Positions 10,495 through 20,643 of a DNA stretch of 64,000 bases are shown piece after piece. The stretch is from Camillea tinctor (taxonomy: Eukaryota > Ascomycota > Sordariomycetes > Xylariales > Xylariaceae). Numbering within the stretch: the stretch's first letter is position 1; every line of letters begins with the position of its first letter. Location of the stretch: positions 1 through 64,000 of the forward strand of contig MU394059.1 of the NCBI GenBank assembly GCA_022578605.1. The letters run 5' to 3'. The notes below the pieces were generated by a model. The model saw only the letters and a program-made list of their open reading frames with translations, was not told where the DNA came from and did no database searches. A program made the position numbers and the translations under genes.

Positions 10495-11874
10495 ATGCCA
10501 CCTCCATTATCTTCGTTGTTCCCACGTTCGCCGACCCGCGTCATACTGGTGATACTGCTGTTGTTTGTGCTGTTCCAGCTCTTCACTCTCCGCCATCCGG
10601 CGTCTAGCTTAACACAGGAGGACGTGTGTGCCGGCCTTAAGGGGCTAGATGATGTGTTTGTTATTCTAAGGACAGGGACGACCGAAGCTCCGAAGAAACT
10701 ACCTCCCCATTTTTCCACCACGCTCCGGTGCGTTCCGCACTTTGCCATCTTTTCCGACTTCGAGGAGGAAATCACCGGTCACCACCTTTACGACGCTCTA
10801 GCCGAGATAGACCCCGAAGTGAAAGCGAACCACCCGGACTTCCAATACTACAACCGACTACAAGGAAAGGGCAGGGAGGCGTTCTCGGCCCAGGAAATAG
10901 CTCAATGGTCAGCGGCGAAGAACACTAATAGTGGACACGACAGTCCTGGCTGGAGACTAGACAAATGGAAGTTCCTCCCCATAGCGGACAAGGCCTTCCG
11001 CCTTAGACCAGGTATGAAGTGGTATGTCTTTATTGAGTCGGATACCTTCATGCTGTGGAAGTCTCTGCTGGAATGGCTCTCGAAGTTCGACGCCTCCAAG
11101 CCGTACTACTTGGGTCAGCAGATGCAAATCGGCGACGTGGTTTTCGCTTACGGAGGCGCTGGGTTTGCTGTGTCTTATCCCGCCCTGAAAAAGGTAGTCG
11201 AGCATCGCCGCGCAAACATCAAGTTCTACGATGACTTCACCGGCGCCCACTGGGCTGGCGATTGTGTTCTTGGAAAGGCCTTGGCCGACGCAGGCGTGCC
11301 TCTTACTTGGTCATTCCCTACCCTCTCCGGCGACGAGCCCGCAGACACAGACTTCGACTCCGCCTTTGGGGGGCCGGCGCGAAAGCCGTGGTGCTATCAT
11401 GCCTCGAGTTACCACCATCTCCCGCCGTCGGAATATGCTAGGTTTTCCGAGTTCGAGTACAGGTGGAATCGGGAAGTAAGTGTCTTTTTTTGTCTCTATC
11501 TAGGCTACGTCCATGGCATTACTAACGAATTGAACACGAAACAGAACTCGACGCTTTTGCGCCACAACGATGTCTTTAGGTATTATGTACGACCGCGCAT
11601 GGAGGCCAGATTGGCGGAGTGGGATAACCTGTCAGAAAACGAACAAACCTCTGAGAGCTCCTTCGGCGCATGCCGAACCGCATGTGAGAAGGACCGCGAT
11701 TGTGTGCAATTCTCGGTTTCGGGCTACAGCTGCAAGACGTCCTCCGTAGTGAGGCTAGGCCACAAGGTGTCCGCCGCTGAGCAGACAACATCGGGCTGGT
11801 TAATGGACCGCGTCGAAGCGTTTGCTGAGCGCATGGACGCAACCTGCGACAAGCAGGATTGGGTGCTGCCATAA
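10495..11874 (+). CDS. GT31/Fringe-like type II glycosyltransferase with PAN-like C-terminus (436 aa)
   Basis: Two exons: 10495-11475 and 11545-11874. The 69-bp intron (GTAAGT donor, TACTAACG branch near 11520, CAG acceptor) is a multiple of three and contains no stop, so an unspliced reading would wrongly add 23 residues. The start is ATG at 10495 with A at -3. A type II signal anchor covers residues 15-33 (VILVILLLFVLFQLFTL). The catalytic region contains FIESDTFMLW with the E-S-D (DxD-like, metal/UDP-binding) at 181-183, then QIGDVVFAYGGAGFAVS and HWAGDCVLG near 252-261. These match the fungal GT31/Fringe (DUF604-like) glycosyltransferases of the Golgi. The C-terminal ~70 residues carry a six-cysteine pattern (CRTACEKDRDCVQFS, GYSCKTSS) resembling a PAN/Apple fold. 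It probably adds a hexose to secreted or wall glycans; donor and acceptor are unknown. Confidence 0.88.
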   Translation: MPPPLSSLFPRSPTRVILVILLLFVLFQLFTLRHPASSLTQEDVCAGLKGLDDVFVILRTGTTEAPKKLPPHFSTTLRCVPHFAIFSDFEEEITGHHLYDALAEIDPEVKANHPDFQYYNRLQGKGREAFSAQEIAQWSAAKNTNSGHDSPGWRLDKWKFLPIADKAFRLRPGMKWYVFIESDTFMLWKSLLEWLSKFDASKPYYLGQQMQIGDVVFAYGGAGFAVSYPALKKVVEHRRANIKFYDDFTGAHWAGDCVLGKALADAGVPLTWSFPTLSGDEPADTDFDSAFGGPARKPWCYHASSYHHLPPSEYARFSEFEYRWNREVSVFFCLYLGYVHGITNELNTKQNSTLLRHNDVFRYYVRPRMEARLAEWDNLSENEQTSESSFGACRTACEKDRDCVQFSVSGYSCKTSSVVRLGHKVSAAEQTTSGWLMDRVEAFAERMDATCDKQDWVLP

Positions 11875-14021
11875 GGAGTGGTGTCACCCAGTGAGGAGAA
11901 CCACGAGCTACGAAGTCGTGGCTCGAGCTATGATTCGAGACTCGTATCCTATGCGAGGAGCATTATGCCAGGAGTGAAACTTGGGAAAGAATCCCCTGGC
12001 TAAACGGTCTTGAAGTCAAGCCGATTCCCGGAGAGGGGCAGATTCTACTGAGAGGGGCCTATTTGCTCTTTAGGTAGTGCGTGTTTTATGGTGTTTGCGT
12101 CCAAGTGATGAGCTAAGCGAATACGAATATACACGAATAGTTAGAGGTCTGCCGGTTGATTAAGCATCGTGCACTGCACGTGCGTATGGGCGCTTAGTCG
12201 TGCTCGTCGACGCAGCTCCAAAGGAGGTCTGTGGCCCCGGCCTCATTGCCGGGAGTGAACCATATCATATTTTAATCGGATAGACTTTCTGGTTACGTTC
12301 AACTGTTATAGATCATGGATCGGATAGGGACAGAGTTGACTTTGGGCTTGGGCTGGTACTAGAACGGTTCCGGTTTTGAAAACTGGGTACTCTGACACCG
12401 TTCTTGTTGATTCGGCTTAGTTTGAAATGCCCATTCTCCGAGAACCCTATAGATAGATTAATAGACTAAAAGACTACCTGAATCTCATGTGACGTTGATT
12501 GCCACCCCTATTATTCGGAATTCCAATAGCTTACTAAACCCACCCGGGGTCTTTTCTTTTAACTTGGAAGAAAAAAAAATGCAGGGCTGCGTTCAAAGGT
12601 GTAAGAAGAGGAATTCACCGTGGGCGTGACGAGCATATTGGATGAACCCTTTAAGTCCACAGGTAACACTATACCCGGCACTCGGACTCGAAAGGGTAAC
12701 AGCCGTATATTTGGCGATATCCTATATACCGCGCTATGATTCAGAGCCAGCCTTAGTAGTAGGTAAATCGAGCGTTGTCTAGCATAGCTTGTATCGTGGA
12801 TGCTTCGTGGTGTTTCTATTTCTCGCTATGTCCGATAGAGCTTCCCGAATATGGATCCCTTCATAATACCACAGGCAAGCTATTGAATTTGCATATGGCA
12901 CTGAGTATTGTGAGGTTCTGACTATTAGCATGAGACCATAGCAAGGAAATCGTATAACGTGTATTGATCTAGGAAGAAAGTTTAAGAGGTTATAAGCTTA
13001 ATATATGTAGGATATAGAAGTGTAACCTAGTACCATATAGTGGGGTGGTAACTCCATATTCCTACGTGCTTCCCTACTGGAGGTCAGTCTCCCCTATACT
13101 AGTTACAACACGGCAGTTCTAAAGGGAGAAGAATGGAGACTGCAGTATGTACTCATTATCATTGCATGACGTATCTCATGTGACGTAAGAACAAATCTAA
13201 CACTACCATTTAAAAAAGAACACCATTAAAAGGAGCGTTCCGGAAAATAATATACCCACAAGACATAGTACAGTTCTCATGATGGCTATAACTGGGGACT
13301 CGGTCACACTAAATACCTATATACAATGAATAAGCAAGAATTCACTCATTTCTTTCGTTATTGTAGAAGAATAAAATAAATAGTTAAGCACCTATGTAAC
13401 TAGTGATAATATCGATGTCATTCGAATGAATAATAAGAGTTTGTTTATTAGTTACCCAGCAACTTCTGGGCCATTGCCACTGCCAAAACTAACCAGCATC
13501 AACACCTCAAAAGTCTGTATATCATTGCCAGGCACCTCACCAAACAGCCAACGGGGAACTTTCATGTCTTTTTCGTGATGTGGTACTTTGGATCACTATA
13601 TTAATCAGCGGCATACCACAGATGTTGGCGCCTAGGGGACGAATCCTTACAAGATCATAGAGGAAGTTCCTCTGCATATATCGGTACCCAGAGAAAGCAG
13701 TGTTGCTTGCTTTATTATTAGCAAATTAAACTTCATGTTGTCGAGGGATCTCTTTTACCTGATAGCACACTTGAACCCGAACATCTTGGTGACAAGGAAA
13801 CTGAACCAGGAGGCAGGGGAAACCAGAAGAAGGAAGTAATAGCAAGCAAACGAAATGGTATACTGAGTCGTGATACTCAGTCTGTGTTGGGAATGGCGTA
13901 TATAGAAAGATTAGAGTCAATATTCAGCTCTCAGATGTTACTTCGCATGGCCTTTGAAGATATTAATATTAATACCAGCACAATAAGAAATATTCTTACC
14001 TATTCCCAACAGTAGAGAACT
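11875..14021. other. 2.1-kb intergenic region, no gene seen
   Basis: 3' flank of the glycosyltransferase and 3' flank of the minus-strand membrane protein. Short frames only, the longest about 64 codons at 13726-13920 on the minus strand, with no coding texture. There is no tRNA or obvious repeat. Confidence 0.4.
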
Positions 14022-14318
14022 CTATTTCTCTGCTGTATTATTTGTCTCCTTTGTTCTTGCCTCTTCAATGACCGTGAAGGAAGAGCGCTTGACTACGCCT
14101 CCCTGAGGGTCTCTTCTTTTCTTCCTGAATAGCCCAAATTTATAAGCAATGTATATGAGAGCCACCAAAACAATGACGCAGGCAATGACAATAAGGGCAA
14201 TATAAACGGGCTTGAGCTGGGAATCGTGATCCCCGCCCATGCTGGCAACGGCAGCACCACCAGACACCTTGCCACCCTTGCCGCCACCTTTTCTGGGTAC
14301 GAGAGACAACGAACTCAT
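14022..14318 (-). CDS. Small single-pass membrane protein A of a paired family (98 aa)
   Basis: One exon starting at ATG 14318. A Gly/Lys-rich N-terminus (RKGGGKGGKVSGGAA) is followed by the motif SQLKPVYIALIVIACVI at about residues 34-50, which runs into a transmembrane helix ending near residue 60 (IYIAYKFGLF). A basic stop-transfer FRKKRRD and a short Ser/Thr/Glu-rich tail complete it. No signal peptide is seen as modelled; an upstream exon cannot be excluded because TATAGCAG, a possible acceptor, lies just 5' of the ATG. The juxtamembrane motif recurs in the neighbour at 15595-16107 (PQLQPVYIAIVVVACII), so the two look like diverged paralogues. The function is unknown and I do not recognise the family. 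Confidence 0.6.
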   Translation of the reverse strand: MSSLSLVPRKGGGKGGKVSGGAAVASMGGDHDSQLKPVYIALIVIACVIVLVALIYIAYKFGLFRKKRRDPQGGVVKRSSFTVIEEARTKETNNTAEK

Positions 14319-15594
14319 TGTGTACCTGCTATAGACTTCCTTGATGGTTGAGGGTTAACGAGTAGCTTCAGTGACGCTGTCTGTAATGGAATTCGTCACA
14401 ATACTGTCAGGAAGTGCGATGACGAGGGGATATCGATGAATATATAGAGTGAAATAGAAGGGGGGTAACTAGATTCGCAGCCGTCTTACGAGATAGTTGA
14501 AGATGGCCAAAATGTGACAATACCAGCAGAGCTTCGTTGGTGTAGTTGTAGAAGAGATGGAGGAAGATGGGATGAAGGATTTCAGAGGCGGTTTTATGCT
14601 CCAAGGGGGAAGACTGTTGAGTGATTGCAAGTATTACATAAATGTAAGGCGTTGAATGGTTTCGGGCGTAAACTAGCTGGTGTCTTGGTTGGTTCTGTTG
14701 GATTAATGTTTAAAAAAAAAGAAAAATTCTCATGTGAATAATCACAGCCATGTTATCATGAGGGAAGCTAGGTCATGGGGCACATGGCGGGGCGTACATT
14801 GTAAAGAACAAAGATGTCATTTTCAGGGGTAAATAAAGGTATTACATAAAAACCAACGGTATCACAACATCGCCATTGCCCTAGCCTTTACTTATTGCCC
14901 CGCGACGCATTTTTTGTACATACAGTCATGTCAGATGCCACGAAGAGGCATGATATCAGACATATCTGATGTAAGGAGGAGGATGATTGTCTGGTGATAC
15001 TACACTATTCGATAAGAAGGGGCACACTGTAATTCGCGTCACCTACCTCGATATTAACCCAGCCAAACAAACCTGCAACCAATATTAGAGGCTGAATTTG
15101 ATAGAAACGCGTAAAGTAGGTGCTTAGCTGTCCTTCAAGAATGAAGGGCCTGAAACTATCATTATACGCTTCCTTGGCTGAGCCTGGAACAAAACGAACA
15201 CTAGTGCGGAAATGATGGGTATGGGAGAGATGAGTTAATGCCAGTGCTATAGATATATATATCACCCCGGCCTCCCTCCCAGCCTTTGTTTAATTCCTGC
15301 TATCACGTAACAGTCTCGACAATCCGTCCATAAAATCAAACCGAACCTCTTCTCCCTCCTTCCTCAAATCCCAGCATCCCCATAGCATAACTCCTTGCCC
15401 TCAACGAAGCCTTGACACGGAAATTTCTCGTGCCCCATCTATATGGTCCTAATTTACTTTGTTGCCATATTAGTAAACCGATCATTGTAGTAATTAAGCG
15501 GAAAAGTGCTTACGGAACTAGAGACAAATGTCTCTCGGTGTACAATTTGTTGTTGTCGTTTAGGACAACCGGGATCCCTGCGTTGATGTCAGCC
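14319..15594. other. Intergenic 1.3 kb between the two paired membrane-protein genes
   Basis: Presumed promoter of gene A and 3' flank of gene B. Open frames here are short and lack coding texture. The only sequence of note is TC-rich DNA at about 15340-15390. Confidence 0.35.
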
Positions 15595-16107
15595 CTAGCA
15601 TTCAAATGCTATCAGATAAACACTTCTACTAACCTGGCGGTTCACCTGGCTCCCCGCAGAAACCGGCCGCGTCTCAGACTGGAAATCCTCGACGGGGTTT
15701 TCTCCTTTTGTTACGGCAGCCTGGGGGACAGAGATGAGAGGGTTGATAGCGATTTCTTCGCCTATCGTCTCCTCAGAGCTCTGTGGCTCAACTTGGCTTT
15801 CCCTCTTTATCAACCAACACATAACACACCGGAACATTGCTGCGACGACCGACACCGCGGTAATAATGCAGGCGACGACAACAATTGCGATATATACCGG
15901 CTGGAGTTGAGGGCTGTGTTTCATCCCGTTGTTGACTGTGGTACCAACGTTGGAGATTCCGCTGCGAGGGATGAGAGCCTCGGTATCGATAACGTTCGCG
16001 GCATCCAGCAACACTTTGGGTGAGATACCTTGAACTGCCAGGTTTGTGGGTAGTGCGGCGATGGCGAGAGAGAAGATGGCGACAGAAATTATGGTGATGC
16101 CGTACAT
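15595..16107 (-). CDS. Small type I membrane protein B of a paired family (170 aa)
   Basis: One exon from ATG 16107. A signal peptide is clear (MYGITIISVAIFSLAIAALP, residues 1-20). An ectodomain of about 45 residues is followed by HSPQLQPVYIAIVVVACII (about residues 64-82), which enters a transmembrane segment running to about residue 90, then CVMCWLIKR and an acidic then polar cytoplasmic tail of ~70 residues. The QL[KQ]PVYIA[LI]V[IV]ACxI signature is shared with the protein at 14022-14318, in the same position just before and into the helix. Signal peptide, short ectodomain, single helix and tail suggest a cell-surface or secretory-pathway sensor-like protein, but this is inference. The very C-terminus (RSVYLIAFEC) might be affected by an unseen intron. 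Confidence 0.6.
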   Translation of the reverse strand: MYGITIISVAIFSLAIAALPTNLAVQGISPKVLLDAANVIDTEALIPRSGISNVGTTVNNGMKHSPQLQPVYIAIVVVACIITAVSVVAAMFRCVMCWLIKRESQVEPQSSEETIGEEIAINPLISVPQAAVTKGENPVEDFQSETRPVSAGSQVNRQVSRSVYLIAFEC

Positions 16108-17146
16108 CTTTGCAATCTATGATATCAACGAAGTGATGATGAGTAATTTGTGTAGGTAAGGACTCTTAGAGTTTGCAGAGATGGCAAGGTGAATGGAAAT
16201 GTAGTCAAAAAGTAAAGTTGTTCGGAAGAATAATGATTTTTTCTTGATGTAGACGAATCTGTATGGAAACCGATGAGGTTGTAGAGGGGAAGGTGAGGAA
16301 GTTAGGATCGAGATATAGGAAGGAAATTTATACCCCTAAGGGCAGAGAGTATTGAATGGTAAGTACCTAGGCAACCAAAGTATTGAATGACTGCAAAGTG
16401 TTGAATGGCTGCAAAGTGTTGAATGATCGCAAGGTGTTGAATGGTTATGAAATGACGTGCTATTGTAGGTGTCGACTTCAGGAGTATTTATGGAGTCGGG
16501 GGGTAACACCTCGTACAGAATCCAGATGAGGCTATATGCAGTAGCACTAGCCATCCCCCTATCCTGGTTCCTAGACGACTACACTCCTATCGTTTAGTTT
16601 CTGGTGTACTAGGGATAATTTATTTATATAAAGATATATCAACTCTAGCACTTATGCCTAATGAGTCATAGCAAAATATATCTAACCTATATCAAGTTGG
16701 AAAGCAAAGTATTTCCTATTCACTCTGTTAGGTAAAGAAGTATAGTTTATATATATATATGTCACTATTACTTCCAAGAATAGAACACATATGACGAGAG
16801 TTGGATGTTTGAAATTTTTAAAAAAAAAAATTCTGATATCAATCCGTGATAAGTAGGTACCTAGGCAAACAAGCAACCTATAGAGGAAACTTTAGCATGT
16901 TGCTACTGACAAAGTCACTGGTGTCAATACAAACAATATGAAAGCAGCGCAATATATTCTAATAGTAAATAACAATCCTCACATTACTATCAATCAATTT
17001 CACAGGTGATCAACAGCAGGTATGATAGTAATCTAGTCAAACTCATACGCAATGTGTTTAGTAACTGGGTGTTAATGATGCCATGGATGGCAAGCCCCTC
17101 TTCTCCCCTACAGTGTATCTATTGAATCGATACTTGCATTTGCAAG
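16108..17146. other. Intergenic 1 kb containing a short tandem repeat
   Basis: Promoter side of membrane protein B and 3' flank of the beta-mannosidase. It contains the 18-bp tandem repeat at 16376-16447, listed separately, and two near-identical AAGTACCTAGGCAA / AGGTACCTAGGCAA words at about 16361 and 16856. No gene is supported. Confidence 0.4.
16376..16447. repeat. 18-bp tandem repeat, four imperfect copies
   Basis: Four head-to-tail units of CAAAGTGTTGAATGGCTG type begin at 16376, 16394, 16412 and 16430. Units 2 and 3 differ only in their last four bases, unit 1 has TATTG for TGTTG, and unit 4 has CAAGG for CAAAG. Eighteen base pairs keep a reading frame, but no believable protein spans it, so it is most likely a non-coding minisatellite. 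Confidence 0.85.
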
Positions 17147-19934
17147 TTAAAAGGTAACGGGTATCGAACCCTCCGGCGCCCCAATGTACGTAAACCGTAA
17201 CTTATCCAGCCCAGTGCCTGTAACATCTACCACCTTTTTCTCTCCAGGGACTACATCGAAACCGTTATCACTCAACTTCACAGCCTCACCTTCCTCAAAC
17301 ACAAACCCCTTTACAGGACGAGCAGCAGACACGACTATTTGACTGGCTGACGCGGCTCTAAATGTGACACCCCGGTCAGAGAAGTCCAGATACTTCAGGG
17401 GCTGGGGCCAGGATGAATCAGTGGCGATCACCTGACCTCCTGATGCAACGACGGCGTGGATCACGAATGGATCGTAGCTTTTCAAGTCGAATGGTCGATT
17501 TGGCCCTGCTAAGTTCCCACCTTCAAGCTGGACTTCATACTCCTTCAATACTTCTGTGGTGCTGTTGGGCTCTGCCGTCACGCCATGCAGCTGCTTGGCG
17601 GGCAATATATCTTGGCCAGTCCGAATGGAAATAAATCGAACCGTGATTTCGACCACTTCGGGCTGAACCCTGCTACTCGCAAGCCAGAGATCGAACTTAG
17701 TGTCCTTCGCAATCAAAGTCGGATTGGCGTGACCTGACGTCCAATCGTGGAAGGCTCTTGATATACCAACAGCTAGTGGCTTCATGACACGTGCAATTGC
17801 ATAGTAGGCAGGCTTTTTGACGAGGTAATAGTCTACGACGGCCCAGCTCATCGTCGGCCAACAGTCATTCAATTGCCATACTAGTACACCGCCGCATTTC
17901 CGTGCCCCCGGCTTACCCCATTCGCGTCGCCATGTTTGGTAGGCGAAGTGCATCGTTTCCGCCTGGACGATCTGGGTGAGATGGGTGTACGATGGAAGGT
18001 CGTACTTGATCTGGAAGTTCTCTGCGACGTAGGTGACCATGCGACGCTCGTGATCAATAGCCTTATTGCGGAAATCCATCATGATGGAGCCGGGATGCTG
18101 TTGCTGTGGATCCGTTATCATCTTGCGAGTAGTCTCAAGATGTGGGTAGGCCTCCATGCCAAATTCGCTAACAAATCGACCGCTCAGTTCAAATGTTTCC
18201 TGATATCGGTTCATCGCCCCATGCCATACTAATTACTATCAGTATACCGATCTCGCGAACCGTCAGGGACAAGGTCCAGATGCATTGCTTACTGTTCCAC
18301 TGATGAATGTCTCCAACCGTTGGGTCTGCTGTATGCTTTCCGTCTCCCCACGGGCTACTGGGGTGATAGATCTTGAAGGGATCTTCTTCTTTAACAATCT
18401 TCGGCAGCAGATACTCGTACGTATATCTAGCAGGGAACGTTGATTTGAGCCATGACTGCGGGTCTTTGTCTGAATAATCATACTCAAGCTTGTACCGCTC
18501 CTGGACTTGGTAGTCTTCGTTGTTGCCAGCCCATATCACCACTGAAGGATGAGTTCTTAATCTTCGGACCTGTTGTCTTGCTTCCTCTTCGACGGAATCT
18601 AAGTATGAACGGTATGTTGGATAACTTGCGCATGCAAAAGCGAAGTCATGCCATACCATAACCCCAAACTCATCGCAAGCGTCAACAAGAGCATCGTCTT
18701 CGTAAGCACCCCCTGAATGACGTTAGCATATTTCCTTGTCGTAAAATGAGCTGTAAACATACCTCCCCAGATCCTGATCATGTTCTGGTGACCTTCCGCC
18801 ATGAGCTTTATCCAATTGCGGTAGCGTTCAGGGGGGATTTGCGACAGAAAGCTATTGGCCGGGATCCAGCAAGACCCGCCCGAGAAGACATCTATACCAT
18901 TAATGCGGAAAAAGAATGACTTTCCGAAATTGTCCACTTCTTGAACAAGCTCAGTGCGTCGAAAGCCGACCAGTTTTAAGACCTGGTCGTAAGTGCCAAG
19001 AGTAGCTTTGAGTTCGTAGCGGGTCTGCTCCCCATAGCCTAGGGGATACCACAGATCTGGTGTTGGGACTGTAAAATCCGTTTCTACCAGCCCCTCAGAC
19101 CCAATGCTACATAGCTTCTCGAACACAATATTTCCGTGTAGAGATAATGATAGGTTGATAGTATCAGCTTGATCACCAGCAACTTTGGCGAAGAGTCGAC
19201 CGGAACAGCTCTTCAGATCCTCTCCAACCTCGCATTCTAGCCAGACATCGTCAATCCGCGTGACATATTGCTCGAGGTAAATGGGTTTCCACGGTCCTGC
19301 AGTCATCAATATCGGGCCCCAATCCCAGCCCCAGTTGTACTGGGCCTTTCTCACAGGGACTCGGCTAACTTCAGTTTGACGAACGTAGAACGTGTGTTCG
19401 TGGCTATGCTTCTCAACTAACTCGCGTCCTCGAAGCATAGCGGAGTCGAAATGGATCTCGAGCTCATTTTCGCTTTTCAGGCGAGTGGAGATGTTGACCC
19501 GGTGCGAGCAAAACATGTTATCTGACTTCAAGATCTCGGCGCCATTGAGAAAGACTGTGGCAAAGGTATCCAGGCCCTCGAAGACCAGGTCGGTCGCAAC
19601 CGCTTTCTCATTCTTAAGTCTTGTTGGTTCGGAGAACTTGACCTTGTATACCCATCCTTTCTCCTCGATCCATCGTACGGCTAATTCATTGAGGTCCAAA
19701 AAGGGGTCAGGGATCCTAAACTGGAAATCAGCATACATATAGGAGGTAGTCATAAGCATGATCAAATGGTAATCATGGTAGACTCAGAATAGGGGTAGCG
19801 TACTTCTGATTAGCCAGTAGGTCCATATGGACTTGGCTTGGGACTTTTGGAACGGGAAGCCATGCATCAGCTGAATCGTCATCAGTCTGACGGAATGTCC
19901 AACCGTCGCTTAATATTTGCTTGAAGCGCGCCAT
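17147..19934 (-). CDS. mndB: Intracellular GH2 beta-mannosidase (861 aa)
   Basis: Four exons: 19934-19804, 19715-18763, 18712-18293 and 18228-17147, with introns of 88, 50 and 64 bp. All join in phase to give 861 residues, the normal length of fungal type B beta-mannosidases (EC 3.2.1.25), which remove terminal beta-1,4-mannose from manno-oligosaccharides. The N-terminus (MARFKQILSDGWTFRQTDDD) has no signal peptide, which separates it from the secreted MndA type. GH2 landmarks follow: the jelly-roll motif NWGWDWGP, the barrel start with NMIRIWGGGAYED across intron 2, acid/base Glu427 in VVIWAGNNE, and nucleophile Glu523 in FVSEFGMEAYP. The next gene upstream on this strand starts over 2 kb away, so it is transcribed alone. 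The symbol reflects the Aspergillus MndB family and is by similarity only. Confidence 0.93.
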
Positions 19935-20643
19935 TGTGAAGTTGCATGTGCTTAGAAAATCAGTGTCGTGAAGATCTCAGGTAAGACGATGAGAAGAGGC
20001 ATCAGATCACAACGATTAACACTGATGGAAAATATTAGATTCCAACCAGGTTTAGAGGAAGGAGATAATAGGGGATTACAAGTGATCAGGTTTAAGAAGT
20101 TGCTTCCTTGTTATGCCCCTAACAAGGAATATGATTGCGTAGAGACGAACTTTGAATTACCATCTTAACTTTCTAAGGAGGGCCATATGCACAAGTTTGA
20201 CACCCCGCGTATACAAGCATTGGTTTGTAGGGAGAACTAATTTGGTTCTCGGCATCTCAATTCCTCGTGAGGGGTAAATGCGGATGATCCGTCGTACTCA
20301 ATTCCTACGAACGACCGTTGAAGTAGCACCTATCCTTTCCGAATTCGGGATCCTTTCCCCCTATCGCCGGGGGGATTTGGCTTTGGCTAATCCGCAATTG
20401 AATGGTCTCTAGTCGGGCAGCATGGGCTTCTTATTATGTGTAAGTAAATGGTCTAGTATTCTCTTAAGACATAAAGAAGGGAAACGTAGACAGGTCTATC
20501 AGAAGAATAGGCGATTCACAACGTACTATCGAGTAAGGTGACTTAGAGTCTAAGTTACAGAATATGCAAATGGATAGTGCGATGGCGACAAAAGATATAT
20601 AAACTACATTGGGCCAAAATATAGATTGGTGATCTAAAGGAAT
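19935..20643. other. Intergenic 0.7 kb, presumed beta-mannosidase promoter
   Basis: Lies between the start of the beta-mannosidase and the end of the FMN dehydrogenase gene, both on the minus strand. No coding frame or obvious repeat was seen. Confidence 0.35.

Noticed and set aside
15412..16023. 203-codon plus-strand frame
   Set aside because: It lies antisense to membrane protein B, which has a clear signal peptide, helix and shared motif, and has no ATG at its 5' end.
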